A stretch of 64,000 nucleotides of DNA, taken from NCBI RefSeq assembly GCF_003254565.1, contig NZ_QJRI01000179.1, forward strand, positions 124,001 to 188,000, in the 5' to 3' direction. The position numbers and the translations under genes were made by a program. Shown here piece by piece: positions 41,888-51,120 of this stretch; position 1 is the stretch's first letter; every line of letters begins with the position of its first letter. Under the pieces are notes generated by a model. That model was not told the origin of the DNA. It saw nothing but the letters and a program-made list of their open reading frames with translations, and ran no database searches. The stretch is from Flavobacterium nitrogenifigens. GTDB lineage: Bacteria; Bacteroidota; Bacteroidia; Flavobacteriales; Flavobacteriaceae.

Positions 41888-43567
41888 ATGAAACAAATTA
41901 AATTTAAATGCACGCTTGCATATGCTTTTAGGATATTAGCAGTGTTATTTTTTTCGGGAATTTCTGTTACCGCACAGAGCAAAAAACCGAATATATTGGT
42001 GCTTTGGGGTGATGATATTGGGACGACTAATATAAGTGCTTATAGTGATGGAGTTATGGGATATACAACCCCTAACATTGACCGTTTAGCTAATGAAGGA
42101 TTACGTTTTCTTCATTATTATGGAGAGCAAAGCTGTACTGCTGGTCGAGCTGCTTTTTTAACAGGACAGCACGGTCTTCGTACGGGTCTTACAAAAGTAG
42201 GCTTTCCTGGAGCTCCTATGGGAATGAGCCAGTTGGATCCTTCTGTGGGAGGAATCATGAAAAGCTTAGGATATGTAACTGGACAATTTGGTAAAAACCA
42301 CGTTGGAGATAGAAATGAAAGTTTACCAACAGTTAATGGTTTTGACGAATTTTTTGGAAATCTGTACCACTTAAATGCAGAAGAAGAACCAGAATTGCCA
42401 GATTATCCAAAAGATCCAGAGTATTTGAAAAAATTTGGGCCAAGAGGAGTCTTAAAATGTACCGCAACAAATGTTGATGACGCGACAACTGATCCTCGTT
42501 TTGGTAGAGTTGGAAAACAAAAAATTGAAGATACTGGAGCACTTACTAAAAAAAGAATGGAAACCGTTGATGACGAAACATCAGCAGCAGCAATCGATTT
42601 TATTAAGAGACAAAGTGCAGCAGGAAAACCATTTTTCTGCTGGTTCAACGCTACTCGTATGCACTTGCGTACGCACGTGAGAAAAGAACACAGAGGAAGA
42701 TATACGCATGGAGACAGTGAATATATTGATGGAATGATTGAGCATGATGAAACTATAGGCAGCATTTTAAAAGCTTTAGATGATTTAGGAATTGCTGATA
42801 ATACTATTGTAGTGTATTCTACAGATAATGGGCCTCACATGAATACATGGCCAGATGCGGCAATGACACCTTATCGTTCAGAAAAAAACACGAACTGGGA
42901 AGGAGCTTTCCGTGTACCATGTATTGTTCGTTGGCCAGGACATATTAAACCAGGAACTGTAACTACAGAATTAATGAGCCATAATGATTGGATTCCAACT
43001 TTTGCTTCAATTGCGGGAGAGCCAGATATCGTAAATAAACTTCTAAAAGGTTACTCTGCAAATGGAAAAACGTACAAAGTACATTTGGATGGTTATGATC
43101 AAAGTAAATTTTTAGAAGGCAAAACACCAAAAAGCGCAAGAGATAAATTCTTTTATACAGATGATGATGGCCTTTTAGTTGGTTTAAGAGAAGGAGATTA
43201 TAAATATGTTTTTGCTGAGCAGCGTTTAGAAGGTACAATGGGAGTGTGGGCAGAGCCGTTTACAAAACTTCGTTTGCAAAAAATATTCAATTTATATCAA
43301 GATCCTTATGAAAGAGCAGACATAACTTCTAATTCATTTTGGGAATGGCAGTTGAATCACGTGCAGATGATGTATGGAGCAATTCAAGATGTAGTCGTAT
43401 TTGCAGAAACATTTAAAGAATATCCTCCAAGATCAATTCCGCCAAGCTTCTCTGCTTACACTATTATGGAAGAAGCGATGAAAGATATTAAGGCAAAACA
43501 GTATATAGAGAAAAATGTGATGCCTAAATTAAAAGACGAGGAGCAAGAAACAAAAAAGAAAAAATAA
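41888..43567 (+). CDS. Arylsulfatase-family sulfatase, exported (CxAxR type)
   Basis: From ATG 41888 the protein has 559 residues with a signal peptide ending near SVTAQ/S. The alkaline-phosphatase-like fold shows the metal site LWGDDIG (about 40-44) and the sulfatase motif CTAGR at Cys83 in QSCTAGRAAFLTGQ. The canonical motif is CxPxR, and Ala is tolerated in some bacterial sulfatases. Further sites: FGKNHVGD, WFNATRMHLRTH and YSTDNGPH (about 315). It hydrolyses sulfate esters. Two close sulfatases and no SusCD pair nearby make a polysaccharide substrate uncertain. An upstream in-frame extension to 41837 is not credible as a signal sequence. Confidence 0.88.
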   Translation: MKQIKFKCTLAYAFRILAVLFFSGISVTAQSKKPNILVLWGDDIGTTNISAYSDGVMGYTTPNIDRLANEGLRFLHYYGEQSCTAGRAAFLTGQHGLRTGLTKVGFPGAPMGMSQLDPSVGGIMKSLGYVTGQFGKNHVGDRNESLPTVNGFDEFFGNLYHLNAEEEPELPDYPKDPEYLKKFGPRGVLKCTATNVDDATTDPRFGRVGKQKIEDTGALTKKRMETVDDETSAAAIDFIKRQSAAGKPFFCWFNATRMHLRTHVRKEHRGRYTHGDSEYIDGMIEHDETIGSILKALDDLGIADNTIVVYSTDNGPHMNTWPDAAMTPYRSEKNTNWEGAFRVPCIVRWPGHIKPGTVTTELMSHNDWIPTFASIAGEPDIVNKLLKGYSANGKTYKVHLDGYDQSKFLEGKTPKSARDKFFYTDDDGLLVGLREGDYKYVFAEQRLEGTMGVWAEPFTKLRLQKIFNLYQDPYERADITSNSFWEWQLNHVQMMYGAIQDVVVFAETFKEYPPRSIPPSFSAYTIMEEAMKDIKAKQYIEKNVMPKLKDEEQETKKKK

Positions 43568-43575
43568 ATAAGAAT

Positions 43576-43611
43576 AAAAGAGATTCAGATTTTTCAGCCT
43601 GAATCTCTTTT
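43576..43611 (+). terminator. Terminator between sulfatase 1 and the HAD gene
   Basis: AAAAGAGATTCAG (43576-43588) pairs with CTGAATCTCTTTT (43599-43611). It lies 9 bp after the sulfatase stop. Confidence 0.75.
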
Positions 43612-43628
43612 ACTAACATAAAAGCATC

Positions 43629-44645
43629 ATGAAAAAAAGTATATCTATATTATCGTTGGTGGTTCTGTTTTTCTTGTCCTGTAAAAAATCGGATACTGTA
43701 ACATCTCCAACAGAAAATAAACAAACAGAAACTACTGCAACAAGTGGTGATCCTTTGCCTAGTTGGAATGACGGAGCATTAAAAAAGGACATTATTGCTT
43801 ACGTTGAAAAAGTAACAAAAGAAGGAAGTCCAGATTTTATTCCAGTAGAAGACAGAATTGCGACTTTTGATAATGACGGAACACTTTGGGCCGAAAAACC
43901 ATATGTACAAGAATTATTTGCTTTCTACAGAGTAAAAAAAATGGTGGAAGCCAATCCAGCTTTAGCACAAAAACAGCCTTTTAAAGCTGTAGTCGAAAAA
44001 GACAAAGCTTTTTTTGAAAAAGGTGGAGATAAAGCATTAATTGAATTAGTTGCCGCAACTCACACCGGAATGACCGAAGACGAGTTTGAAGCTTCAACAA
44101 AAGAGTTTTTTGCTGGTGCCCAATATCCGGGTAAAAATGTTCCGCTAAAACAAATCAGATACCAACCTCAATTGGAGCTTTTAAATTATTTGCGTGCAAA
44201 TGGTTTCAAAACTTTCATTGTTACTGGTGGAACGATCGAATTAGTAAGAGCGATATCGGCTGATTTTTACGGGATTCCAAAAGATCAGGTGGTAGGAACT
44301 TCTTTCAAATATAAATTTGATGATGCTAAAAATGCTGTTTTAAGAGAACCAGCTTTAGATCATTTTAATGATAAGGAAGGAAAACCTGTTGGCATACAAC
44401 TACACATTGGTCAAAGACCTGTTTTTGCCTGCGGAAATGAAGGCGGAGCTGGAGATCTTGCTATGTTGAGATATTCTTCTGGAAGTAAATACCCATCTTT
44501 TCAATTAATTGTAAATCACAATGACTCAATTAGAGAATACAATTATCAGGAAAAAGATAATCTTTCTTTAAATACTGCCGCAAAATACAAATATCATGTA
44601 ATAAGCATGAAAGACGATTGGAAAAAAATATTCCCCGACAAATAA
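43629..44645 (+). CDS. HAD-family hydrolase, lipoprotein
   Basis: The 338-residue lipoprotein (LSC, Cys18) has the HAD motif I Asp81-x-Asp83 in ATFDNDGTLWAEKPY, motif II Thr in FIVTGGTIEL (about 203), a Lys region and motif III/IV in FACGNEGGAGDLAM (about 265). This type resembles phosphoserine-phosphatase-like HAD proteins found beside sulfatases and DUF1254 genes. It is exported, so it would dephosphorylate something in the periplasm or at the surface. Substrate is unknown. It lies between the two sulfatase genes. Confidence 0.83.
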   Translation: MKKSISILSLVVLFFLSCKKSDTVTSPTENKQTETTATSGDPLPSWNDGALKKDIIAYVEKVTKEGSPDFIPVEDRIATFDNDGTLWAEKPYVQELFAFYRVKKMVEANPALAQKQPFKAVVEKDKAFFEKGGDKALIELVAATHTGMTEDEFEASTKEFFAGAQYPGKNVPLKQIRYQPQLELLNYLRANGFKTFIVTGGTIELVRAISADFYGIPKDQVVGTSFKYKFDDAKNAVLREPALDHFNDKEGKPVGIQLHIGQRPVFACGNEGGAGDLAMLRYSSGSKYPSFQLIVNHNDSIREYNYQEKDNLSLNTAAKYKYHVISMKDDWKKIFPDK

Positions 44646-44706
44646 TTAGATTTCGTGTCCTAGAATTTTAGAATTAAAGATTGTGTAATTTATTCCAGAA
44701 CAACTT

Positions 44707-46329
44707 ATGAAAGCAAATTTTAGATTAATCAAACCAGCCAATCTTCTGAAGACTTTTGGCTTGCTTTTTTGCTTCTTTATGGCCAGTATTGGTTATGCGC
44801 AAAAAAGCCCAAACATTATTATTTTATTATCAGATGATACCGGATGGGGAGATTTAGGTCCTTATGGCGGTGGTGAAGCCAGAGGAGCTGCAACTCCAAA
44901 TATTGATCGAATGGCAAATGAAGGTATGCAGTTTTGGTCTTTTTATGGACAGCCAAGCTGTACGCCAGGAAGAGCAGCATTAATTACTGGAAGAATTCCT
45001 AATCGAAGCGGGATGACAACAGTTGCATTTCCTGGAGATGGCGGTGGTCTGCCAAAAGCAGAATGGACTCTTGCGTCTTTATTAAAAAGAAAAAACTACA
45101 ACACCTTTTTTGCAGGAAAATGGCATTTGGGTGAAGAGGATTATTCTATGCCAACTGCACAAGGGTTTGATGTAATGAAAAATGTAACACTTTACCATTT
45201 AAATGCTTATACTTATGCTGACCCGGACTGGAATCAGGATATGCCGAAAAATCTTAGAGAAAGATGGGCAAAAGGTACAAAAGGAGCTTTAGACGGCGAG
45301 GCAGGAAAACCTTATAGAGAGGTTAGAAAACTTGATGGAAAAGCAATTCCTTATATTGATCAATATACAGAAGAGGAATCTTTAAAATGGCTTAAAGAAA
45401 ATGCAAAAAAAGACAAACCATTCTTCATGGAAATCTCTTTTGCAAAAAATCATCAGCCAAACCTACCGCATCCTGATTTTGCAGGTAAATCTGCAGGCCA
45501 AAACAAATACGCCGATTGTATTGTAGAATTAGATACAAGAATAGGACGTATTATGGATGAAGTTCGAAATTTGGGAATTGCCGAAAATACTTTAATCATC
45601 TATACAGTTGATAATGGTACATGGCAAGATGTTTATCCTGATTGCGGATATACACCATTTAGAGGAACAAAAGGAACTGTTCGTGAAGGAGGAAGCAGAA
45701 TTCCAACTTTGGCATGGTGGCCTGGAAAAATTAAACCAAATAGTAAAAATAGCGACATCTTAGGAACGTTGGATTTTATGGCAACATTTGCGGCTTTATC
45801 TGGCCAAGAATTGCCAACTGTTGACCGAGAAGGCAAGCCAACTATTTTTGATAGTTATGATATGTCACCTGTTTTATTTGGTACAGGAAAATCAAAAAGA
45901 GATATGTGGTTTTATTTTACTGAAGATGAATTGACTCCAGGCGCTGTGAGAATCGGAAAATTTAAAGCGGTCTTTAATCTAAGAGGAGATGGAGGAATGT
46001 ATACTGGAGGACTGGCTGTAGATACAAACTTAGGTTGGAAAGGTCCTCAAAGTTATGTTTCTATTGCTCCTCAAATATTTGATTTATGGGCCGATCCGCA
46101 AGAACGTTATGATTTATTCATGAATAACTTTACCGAAAAAACGTGGTTTATGCCTAACATACAAGACGTAATTGCTGAGTTTGTAAAAACGTATGAAAAA
46201 TATCCGCCACATAAAGTGCAGAGTAACTTATATCCTGGACCGACAAAAATTGATGAGTTCATAATGTTTAAGCATGTTCAGGAAAAACTGAAAGCCTTAA
46301 CAACTGAAAAAAGAAGCGGTGGGGGGTGA
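44707..46329 (+). CDS. Arylsulfatase-family sulfatase, exported (CxPxR type)
   Basis: The 540-residue protein has a signal peptide ending near GYAQ/K (residue 32). The metal site is LLSDDTGWGDLG (about 41-51), and the formylglycine motif CTPGR sits at Cys85 in QPSCTPGRAALITGR. Further conserved parts are FAGKWHLGE (about 138), FFMEISFAKNHQPNLPHPDF (about 241) and IYTVDNGT (about 300). Maturation needs a formylglycine-generating enzyme, not seen in the window. It is a paralogue of the 41888 gene. The tail ends in a Ser-Gly-Gly-Gly run of unknown meaning. Confidence 0.9.
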   Translation: MKANFRLIKPANLLKTFGLLFCFFMASIGYAQKSPNIIILLSDDTGWGDLGPYGGGEARGAATPNIDRMANEGMQFWSFYGQPSCTPGRAALITGRIPNRSGMTTVAFPGDGGGLPKAEWTLASLLKRKNYNTFFAGKWHLGEEDYSMPTAQGFDVMKNVTLYHLNAYTYADPDWNQDMPKNLRERWAKGTKGALDGEAGKPYREVRKLDGKAIPYIDQYTEEESLKWLKENAKKDKPFFMEISFAKNHQPNLPHPDFAGKSAGQNKYADCIVELDTRIGRIMDEVRNLGIAENTLIIYTVDNGTWQDVYPDCGYTPFRGTKGTVREGGSRIPTLAWWPGKIKPNSKNSDILGTLDFMATFAALSGQELPTVDREGKPTIFDSYDMSPVLFGTGKSKRDMWFYFTEDELTPGAVRIGKFKAVFNLRGDGGMYTGGLAVDTNLGWKGPQSYVSIAPQIFDLWADPQERYDLFMNNFTEKTWFMPNIQDVIAEFVKTYEKYPPHKVQSNLYPGPTKIDEFIMFKHVQEKLKALTTEKRSGGG

Positions 46330-46356
46330 TAATTGATAAAATTTCAAAGGTTAAAA

Positions 46357-46396
46357 AAACAAACAGCTTTTAAAACTTTTAAAAGCTGTTTGTTTT
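46357..46396 (+). terminator. Terminator after sulfatase 2
   Basis: AAACAAACAGCTTTT (46357-46371) pairs with AAAAGCTGTTTGTTT (46381-46395) around AAAACTTTT. It is a strong 15-bp stem 27 bp after the stop. Confidence 0.75.
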
Positions 46397-46433
46397 GATT
46401 TGTAAATAATTAAAAATCAAAAAAGAAAAAATT

Positions 46434-47255
46434 ATGAGAGTATCTTCCATTTCAATTAAATTATTATTTGCTACGCTTTTTTTTCTTTTAAATTTTGCTG
46501 CGTTTGCTCAGGAAGAACCTGCAAAACCGGGAAATAGTGCGCAAGAACTTGCCGATAAAATGGCAAATCCCGTGGCAAGTTTAATTAGCGTCCCGTTGCA
46601 AAATAATCTTACTTATGGAATTGGCCCTTATAATGGAATAAAATATCAGATCAATATACAGCCAGTTGTTCCTTTTAAGTTGAGTGAGAATTTAAATTTA
46701 ATTACTCGTTATATTCTTCCAGTTGTAGATCAACAAGATGTTACGGGAGAAAACACACATGAATTTGGTTTGAGTGATGCAACAGTGACGGCATTTTTTG
46801 CTCCTAAAACTAAAGGACTTATCTTAGGAGTTGGTCCAGCCTTTTTAGTGCCAACTGCGACAGAAAAATTTTTAGGAACAGAAAAATTCGGAATTGGACC
46901 AAGTGTTTTGGTCATGCATCAAGGAAAAGGACTTTCTATTGGTTTCTTAGCCAATCAAATTTGGTCTGTCGCAGGAAATGCAGATAGAGCCGATTTTAAC
47001 CAGTTTTACACACAATTATTTCTAACACACAGTTATAAAAGCGGAGCAAGTTTAGGAATCACTTCAGAAATTACTCAAAACTGGCAAGGAAATACTACAC
47101 TTATAACCGTTAGTCCAAATGTTGGTGCAATTACAAAATTAGGAGGACAAACCATGCAATTTGCCGTTATGCCTTTAATTCCGGTTGTTGGACATCAATC
47201 GATAAAACCAGACTGGGGATTAAGAGCGGTGGTGGCATTTATATTCCCGCAATAA
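46434..47255 (+). CDS. Exported beta-barrel protein, MetA/transporter-like
   Basis: The 273-residue protein has a signal peptide (cleavage near AFAQ/E, residue 25). The body is made of alternating strands (YQINIQPVVPFKL, NLITRYILPVV, GLILGVGPAFLVPT) and ends RAVVAFIFPQ, as expected for a small outer-membrane barrel. Similar proteins are annotated as transporters or as related to the MetA-pathway family, often beside DUF1254 genes. It could be a channel for the substrate of the neighbouring enzymes. It is followed by the DUF1254 gene after 53 bp. Confidence 0.68.
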   Translation: MRVSSISIKLLFATLFFLLNFAAFAQEEPAKPGNSAQELADKMANPVASLISVPLQNNLTYGIGPYNGIKYQINIQPVVPFKLSENLNLITRYILPVVDQQDVTGENTHEFGLSDATVTAFFAPKTKGLILGVGPAFLVPTATEKFLGTEKFGIGPSVLVMHQGKGLSIGFLANQIWSVAGNADRADFNQFYTQLFLTHSYKSGASLGITSEITQNWQGNTTLITVSPNVGAITKLGGQTMQFAVMPLIPVVGHQSIKPDWGLRAVVAFIFPQ

Positions 47256-47308
47256 TTTTTCATGAGAATTTAGAAAAGATCATTTTAATTTTTTTAATAC
47301 GAGATAAA

Positions 47309-48757
47309 ATGAAGACTAAAATAATTTCACTTTTTATTATTGCGTTATTTATTTCTTGCAATAAAACTTCGACAGAAAAAACAGAAGCAGTTTCTACAGA
47401 AACAGTTTCAAGTGTTTTTAAACCAGCTAATTTAAATGAGCAAATAATTTATAATCGAGCAATTGAAGCTGTTGTTTGGGGAATGCCAGCAGTCAATTTT
47501 GAACTGCTTAATGAAAGTTTAACTGCTGCAAAAGGTAATTTTAATGAGATCATTTATTGGTCAGGATTAATAAATTCAAAAAATCAAACATTAACACCAA
47601 ATCCTGATGTTGTTTATATAAATCCTCTATATGACACTAGAAAAGGACCTGTTGTGTTAGAAATTCCAGCTGCTGAAGGCGCGTCTTCTTTAACGGGAAG
47701 TCTTGATGATGGCTGGCAAACCGCAATTGAAGATATTGGTCCGGCGGGTGTCGATAAAGGAAAGGGTGGAAAATATTTGATTTTGCCACCAGATTATAAA
47801 GATAAAATACCAGCAGGATATATTCCAATGCCTTCATCAACCTATACAGGTTTTGCAATTCTTAGATCTAATCTTACCAACGGAAGTCCAGCCGATCTAA
47901 AAAGGGCAATTGATTATGGAAAACGTATTAAAATTTATCCATATTCTCAGGCATCAAATCCACCAGCTACAAAATTTACCGATTTGCTTGAAGTCGATTT
48001 TAGCAATACAATTCCATATAATTTTCATTTTTTCGAACTCTTAAATCAGTTTGTACAGCGTGAACCGTGGCTGACTCGAGATTTAGTTATGGTTGATTTT
48101 TTAAAATCAATTGGAATTGAAAAAGGAAAAACTTTTCAGGCAGATGCCCGAACAAAAGAGATTCTGGAAATAGTCGTAAAAGATGCCGGAAAATGGATTG
48201 ACAGTAAATATGAGGCAATTTTTACTCCCCCTTTTTATGACGGTACAAACTGGGCATTACCCGCTTCTCAAGATGTTGTAAAAGCAATAATGTCCAATTA
48301 TACAGCTCCAAACATTTATCCTGTAAGCGAACGAGCAATAAGCTACTCAATAGCTTATTTCAGTGCTAAACATTTAGGCACAGGGCAGTTTTATTTAATG
48401 ACAATTAAAGACGATAAAGGTCAGGAATTTGATGGTTCAAAATTGTATCAATTGCATCTTCCAGCAAATGTTCCTGTAAAATTATATTGGTCTGTGACAG
48501 CTTACGATCGTGAAACGCATGCTTTAATAAAAGGCATGAAGTATTTCAGCCGCGCTTCAACCACTCCTGGAATTCAAAAAAATAGCGATGGTTCTGTCGA
48601 TATTTATTTTGGAGCAAAAGCACCTGCAGGAAAAGAATCAAACTGGGTTCCAACGGATCCAAAAGGGAAATTTGAATTATTGGCTCGTTTTTATGGCCCA
48701 GAAAAAGGGTTTTTTGATAAAACTTGGAAAATGGGTGATTTAACAGAAGTGAAGTAA
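47309..48757 (+). CDS. DUF1254/DUF1214 domain lipoprotein
   Basis: The 482-residue lipoprotein (FISC, Cys17) has an N-terminal DUF1254 region (about 45-200, with VVWGMPAVNFEL and NQTLTPNPDVVYINPLYD) and a C-terminal DUF1214 region (about 340-470, with LPANVPVKLYWSVTAYDRETHALI and NSDGSVDIYFGAKAPAGKESNWVPT). The domains are widespread and have no settled function. Here it lies between a barrel protein and a DUF2252 gene, 11 bp upstream of the latter, so they are co-transcribed. Confidence 0.87.
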   Translation: MKTKIISLFIIALFISCNKTSTEKTEAVSTETVSSVFKPANLNEQIIYNRAIEAVVWGMPAVNFELLNESLTAAKGNFNEIIYWSGLINSKNQTLTPNPDVVYINPLYDTRKGPVVLEIPAAEGASSLTGSLDDGWQTAIEDIGPAGVDKGKGGKYLILPPDYKDKIPAGYIPMPSSTYTGFAILRSNLTNGSPADLKRAIDYGKRIKIYPYSQASNPPATKFTDLLEVDFSNTIPYNFHFFELLNQFVQREPWLTRDLVMVDFLKSIGIEKGKTFQADARTKEILEIVVKDAGKWIDSKYEAIFTPPFYDGTNWALPASQDVVKAIMSNYTAPNIYPVSERAISYSIAYFSAKHLGTGQFYLMTIKDDKGQEFDGSKLYQLHLPANVPVKLYWSVTAYDRETHALIKGMKYFSRASTTPGIQKNSDGSVDIYFGAKAPAGKESNWVPTDPKGKFELLARFYGPEKGFFDKTWKMGDLTEVK

Positions 48758-48768
48758 AACCATAAGTT

Positions 48769-50169
48769 ATGACCGAAGATTCAAAACATATAGCCGAAAC
48801 CACATTTAATCCGATCGCATCAAAGGCAGAGCGTTATGAAAAAGGAGCTTCGATTAGAAAGAAAATACCTTTGGAGAAACATCAGGAATGGAACTCTTTT
48901 AAAAACCGCAAAGATCCAGTAGATATTTTAATTCAGACTAGTGAAGGAAGGGTTGAAAGTCTGCTGCCCATTCGGTACAGAAGAATGATGGAGTCTCCTT
49001 TTGCGTTTTACAGAGGGGCGGCTGCTGTCATGGCTGCCGATTTGGCTCACACTCCTGTGTCTGGAATAAATCTGCAGCTTTGTGGTGATTGCCATTTGAT
49101 GAATTTTGGCGGATTTGCAACTCCAGAACGTAAGTTGGTTTTTGATATTAATGATTTTGATGAAACTTTTCCTGGCCCTTGGGAATGGGATGTAAAACGA
49201 TTGGCGGCAAGTTTTGTTATTGCAGGAAGATGGAGAAAATTTTCCAGTAAAAATTGCAAAGAATTTGCTTGGAAGGTCGCAGATAGCTACAAAAGGCATA
49301 TGCTGGATTATAGTAAACTATCGGCGCTTCAAATCTGGTATGCCGACATTGATTTGGCAGAGCTGATCGAATTGGGCGGCGACAAAGAATTTAAAGAATT
49401 TGACCAGAAAAGAATTAAAAAGGCATCAGAGTACACCGCTCACGAAAAAGAGTTTGCAAAGATGACCTATTTTGATGGTGCCAGAGCCCGTATTAAAGAC
49501 GATCCGCCATTGATATTTCACCCAAACGGAGAACTTGAAAAACAAGTGGCTAAAGAGGGCGAAATTATCCATAATAGATATTTAGAATCGCTTTCAGAAG
49601 AAAAACAGATTTTGTTAAGCCGATATATGCTTCATGATATTGTTATAAAAGTAGTTGGCGTAGGAAGTGTTGGAACATTGTGCGGCATCAGTCTGCTAAT
49701 GTCGGCAACTGGAGAACCCATTTTTTTACAGTTTAAAGAAGCCCGAAAAAGTGTTTTGGAAGGGAATGTAAAAATTAAAGGGAAATATAGCCACCAAGGG
49801 GAACGAATTGTAATGGGACAAAAACTAATGCAATCGGCATCAGACATGTTTCTGGGCTGGACAGATGATAGTAAAAACAAGTACTTCTATATCCGTCAGC
49901 TAAGAGATGCCAAAGTAAAACCAGTTCTTGAAGTAATGAAACCTAAGAATATGGCAGAATATGCCAAAGCTTGCGGATGGGCACTTGCAAGAGCACATGC
50001 CCGTTCAGGAGATCCTTCTGTAATTTCGGGCTATATTGGAGATACAGACGAATTTGCTGATGCTGTTTCAGAATTTTCGGTTTTATATGCCAATCAGAAC
50101 GAATTGGATTACAATAAAATGCTAGACGCAATAAAAAAAGGGAAGCTGCCTATATCTACAGAAATCTAA
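48769..50169 (+). CDS. DUF2252 family protein
   Basis: The 466-residue cytoplasmic protein (no signal peptide) has the DUF2252 hallmarks RYRRMMESPFAFYRGAAAVMAADLA (about 66-90), LCGDCHLMNFGGFATPERKLVFDINDFDETFPGPWEWDVKRLAAS (about 104-148) and the C-terminal GWALARAHARSGD (about 404). The GDCHLMNFG and FDINDFDE segments recall the catalytic and metal loops of kinase-like phosphotransferases. From memory the family is grouped with protein-kinase-like folds, which I could not check. Function is unknown. It is unusual as a cytoplasmic protein in an operon of envelope genes. Confidence 0.87.
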   Translation: MTEDSKHIAETTFNPIASKAERYEKGASIRKKIPLEKHQEWNSFKNRKDPVDILIQTSEGRVESLLPIRYRRMMESPFAFYRGAAAVMAADLAHTPVSGINLQLCGDCHLMNFGGFATPERKLVFDINDFDETFPGPWEWDVKRLAASFVIAGRWRKFSSKNCKEFAWKVADSYKRHMLDYSKLSALQIWYADIDLAELIELGGDKEFKEFDQKRIKKASEYTAHEKEFAKMTYFDGARARIKDDPPLIFHPNGELEKQVAKEGEIIHNRYLESLSEEKQILLSRYMLHDIVIKVVGVGSVGTLCGISLLMSATGEPIFLQFKEARKSVLEGNVKIKGKYSHQGERIVMGQKLMQSASDMFLGWTDDSKNKYFYIRQLRDAKVKPVLEVMKPKNMAEYAKACGWALARAHARSGDPSVISGYIGDTDEFADAVSEFSVLYANQNELDYNKMLDAIKKGKLPISTEI

Positions 50170-50319
50170 TTCTTAATTGAAAATTGTAAAATAAAGTAGG
50201 TTCGTAGTCGTACAAAGTAAAAAAAACTTTAAAAAATCTTAAATTTTTGAACAAAATAGATGATAAAACAACAAAGTAAGATTTTATTTATTTAATACTG
50301 TTAATTAAATAAAATAATT

Positions 50320-50327
50320 TATCTTTG
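50320..50327 (+). promoter_or_regulatory. -7 element upstream of the DUF4136 gene
   Basis: TATCTTTG matches TAnnTTTG, 145 bp before the DUF4136 ATG. No TTG at -33 spacing. The gap 50170-50472 otherwise holds AT-rich DNA and the CCCCATCGT box. Confidence 0.4.
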
Positions 50328-50393
50328 AGAGTGATCTATGTAATTGTTTAGTAATGGTTTGCACCATATTAGCGATTATTGACACCTATTTAG

Positions 50394-50423
50394 CCCCATC
50401 GTTCAAGATTTTTACGATTTTAA
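50394..50423 (+). promoter_or_regulatory. CCCCATCGT composite box, copy 1
   Basis: CCCCATCGT, five bases, then ATTTTTACGATTTTAA, located 50-79 bp before the DUF4136 ATG. The same composite with the same spacing precedes the AraC-type gene (51121-51150). The G/C-rich first part stands out in AT-rich DNA. Confidence 0.45.
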
Positions 50424-50472
50424 TACATTCGAGTTAAACTGATTTAATTATTAATTTAATAAATACCACAAC

Positions 50473-51054
50473 ATGAATATTAAAAGAACAAGTCTTCGTA
50501 TAATCCCAGTTTTATTTTTGGGTTTATTTTACAGCTGCTCTCCAACTGTAAAAGTTACTACTGATTATGATCATGCTGCGAACTTCAGCGAATACAAAAC
50601 TTTTGCGGTTTATGACTTAAAAGCGCAGCAAGGCCAGGTAAATCAGTTAAATGTTGATCGTGTTGCAAAAGCAATTCGAAACGAGATGCTGGCAAAAGGA
50701 TTTACAGAATCTAGCAATCCAGATTTAAAAGTAAATGCTGTTTCTATTCTAAAAAACAAAACATCTGTTAGTGCCAATACAGACTTTTATGGCTATGGAG
50801 GAATGTATCGTCCATACGGATATTGGGGAGGTGGTGCTATGATGGGTGGTGCCAATACAACATTTAATACTTATGATTATGTTGATGGCTCATTGGTAAT
50901 AGATATCGTATCTACAAAAACAGACAAACTGGTTTGGCAGGGAATCGGAAATGCTGAAATTGATAGCAGACCAGATAACCCTGAACAATTCATCAATGAT
51001 GCAATCAAAAAAATATTAACTGGTTTTCCTCCTGGAGCAGCAGTTAAAAAATAA
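50473..51054 (+). CDS. DUF4136 domain lipoprotein
   Basis: The 193-residue lipoprotein (YSC, Cys22) begins with the DUF4136 pattern VTTDYDHAANFSEYKTFAVYD. It has a Gly/Tyr-rich middle (GYGGMYRPYGYWGGGAMMGG, about 117-136) and ends VWQGIGNAEIDSRPDNPEQFINDAIKKIL. DUF4136 lipoproteins are common envelope proteins of unknown role, with a fold likened to lipopolysaccharide-assembly or TolB-N-like domains. It has its own promoter region and terminator. Confidence 0.87.
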   Translation: MNIKRTSLRIIPVLFLGLFYSCSPTVKVTTDYDHAANFSEYKTFAVYDLKAQQGQVNQLNVDRVAKAIRNEMLAKGFTESSNPDLKVNAVSILKNKTSVSANTDFYGYGGMYRPYGYWGGGAMMGGANTTFNTYDYVDGSLVIDIVSTKTDKLVWQGIGNAEIDSRPDNPEQFINDAIKKILTGFPPGAAVKK

Positions 51055-51069
51055 TTCAAAATGAAGATT

Positions 51070-51105
51070 TTGTACTTGTCACACCTTGGCAAGTACAATC
51101 TTTAT
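51070..51105 (+). terminator. Terminator of the DUF4136 gene
   Basis: TTGTACTTGTC (51070-51080) pairs with GGCAAGTACAA (51088-51098) with one G-T pair, followed by TCTTTATT. Confidence 0.65.
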
Positions 51106-51120
51106 TCCTCATGCATACGC

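Noticed and set aside
42403..42765. Minus-strand open frame of 120 codons inside the first sulfatase gene
   Set aside because: It is a shadow of the sulfatase coding frame without recognisable domain.
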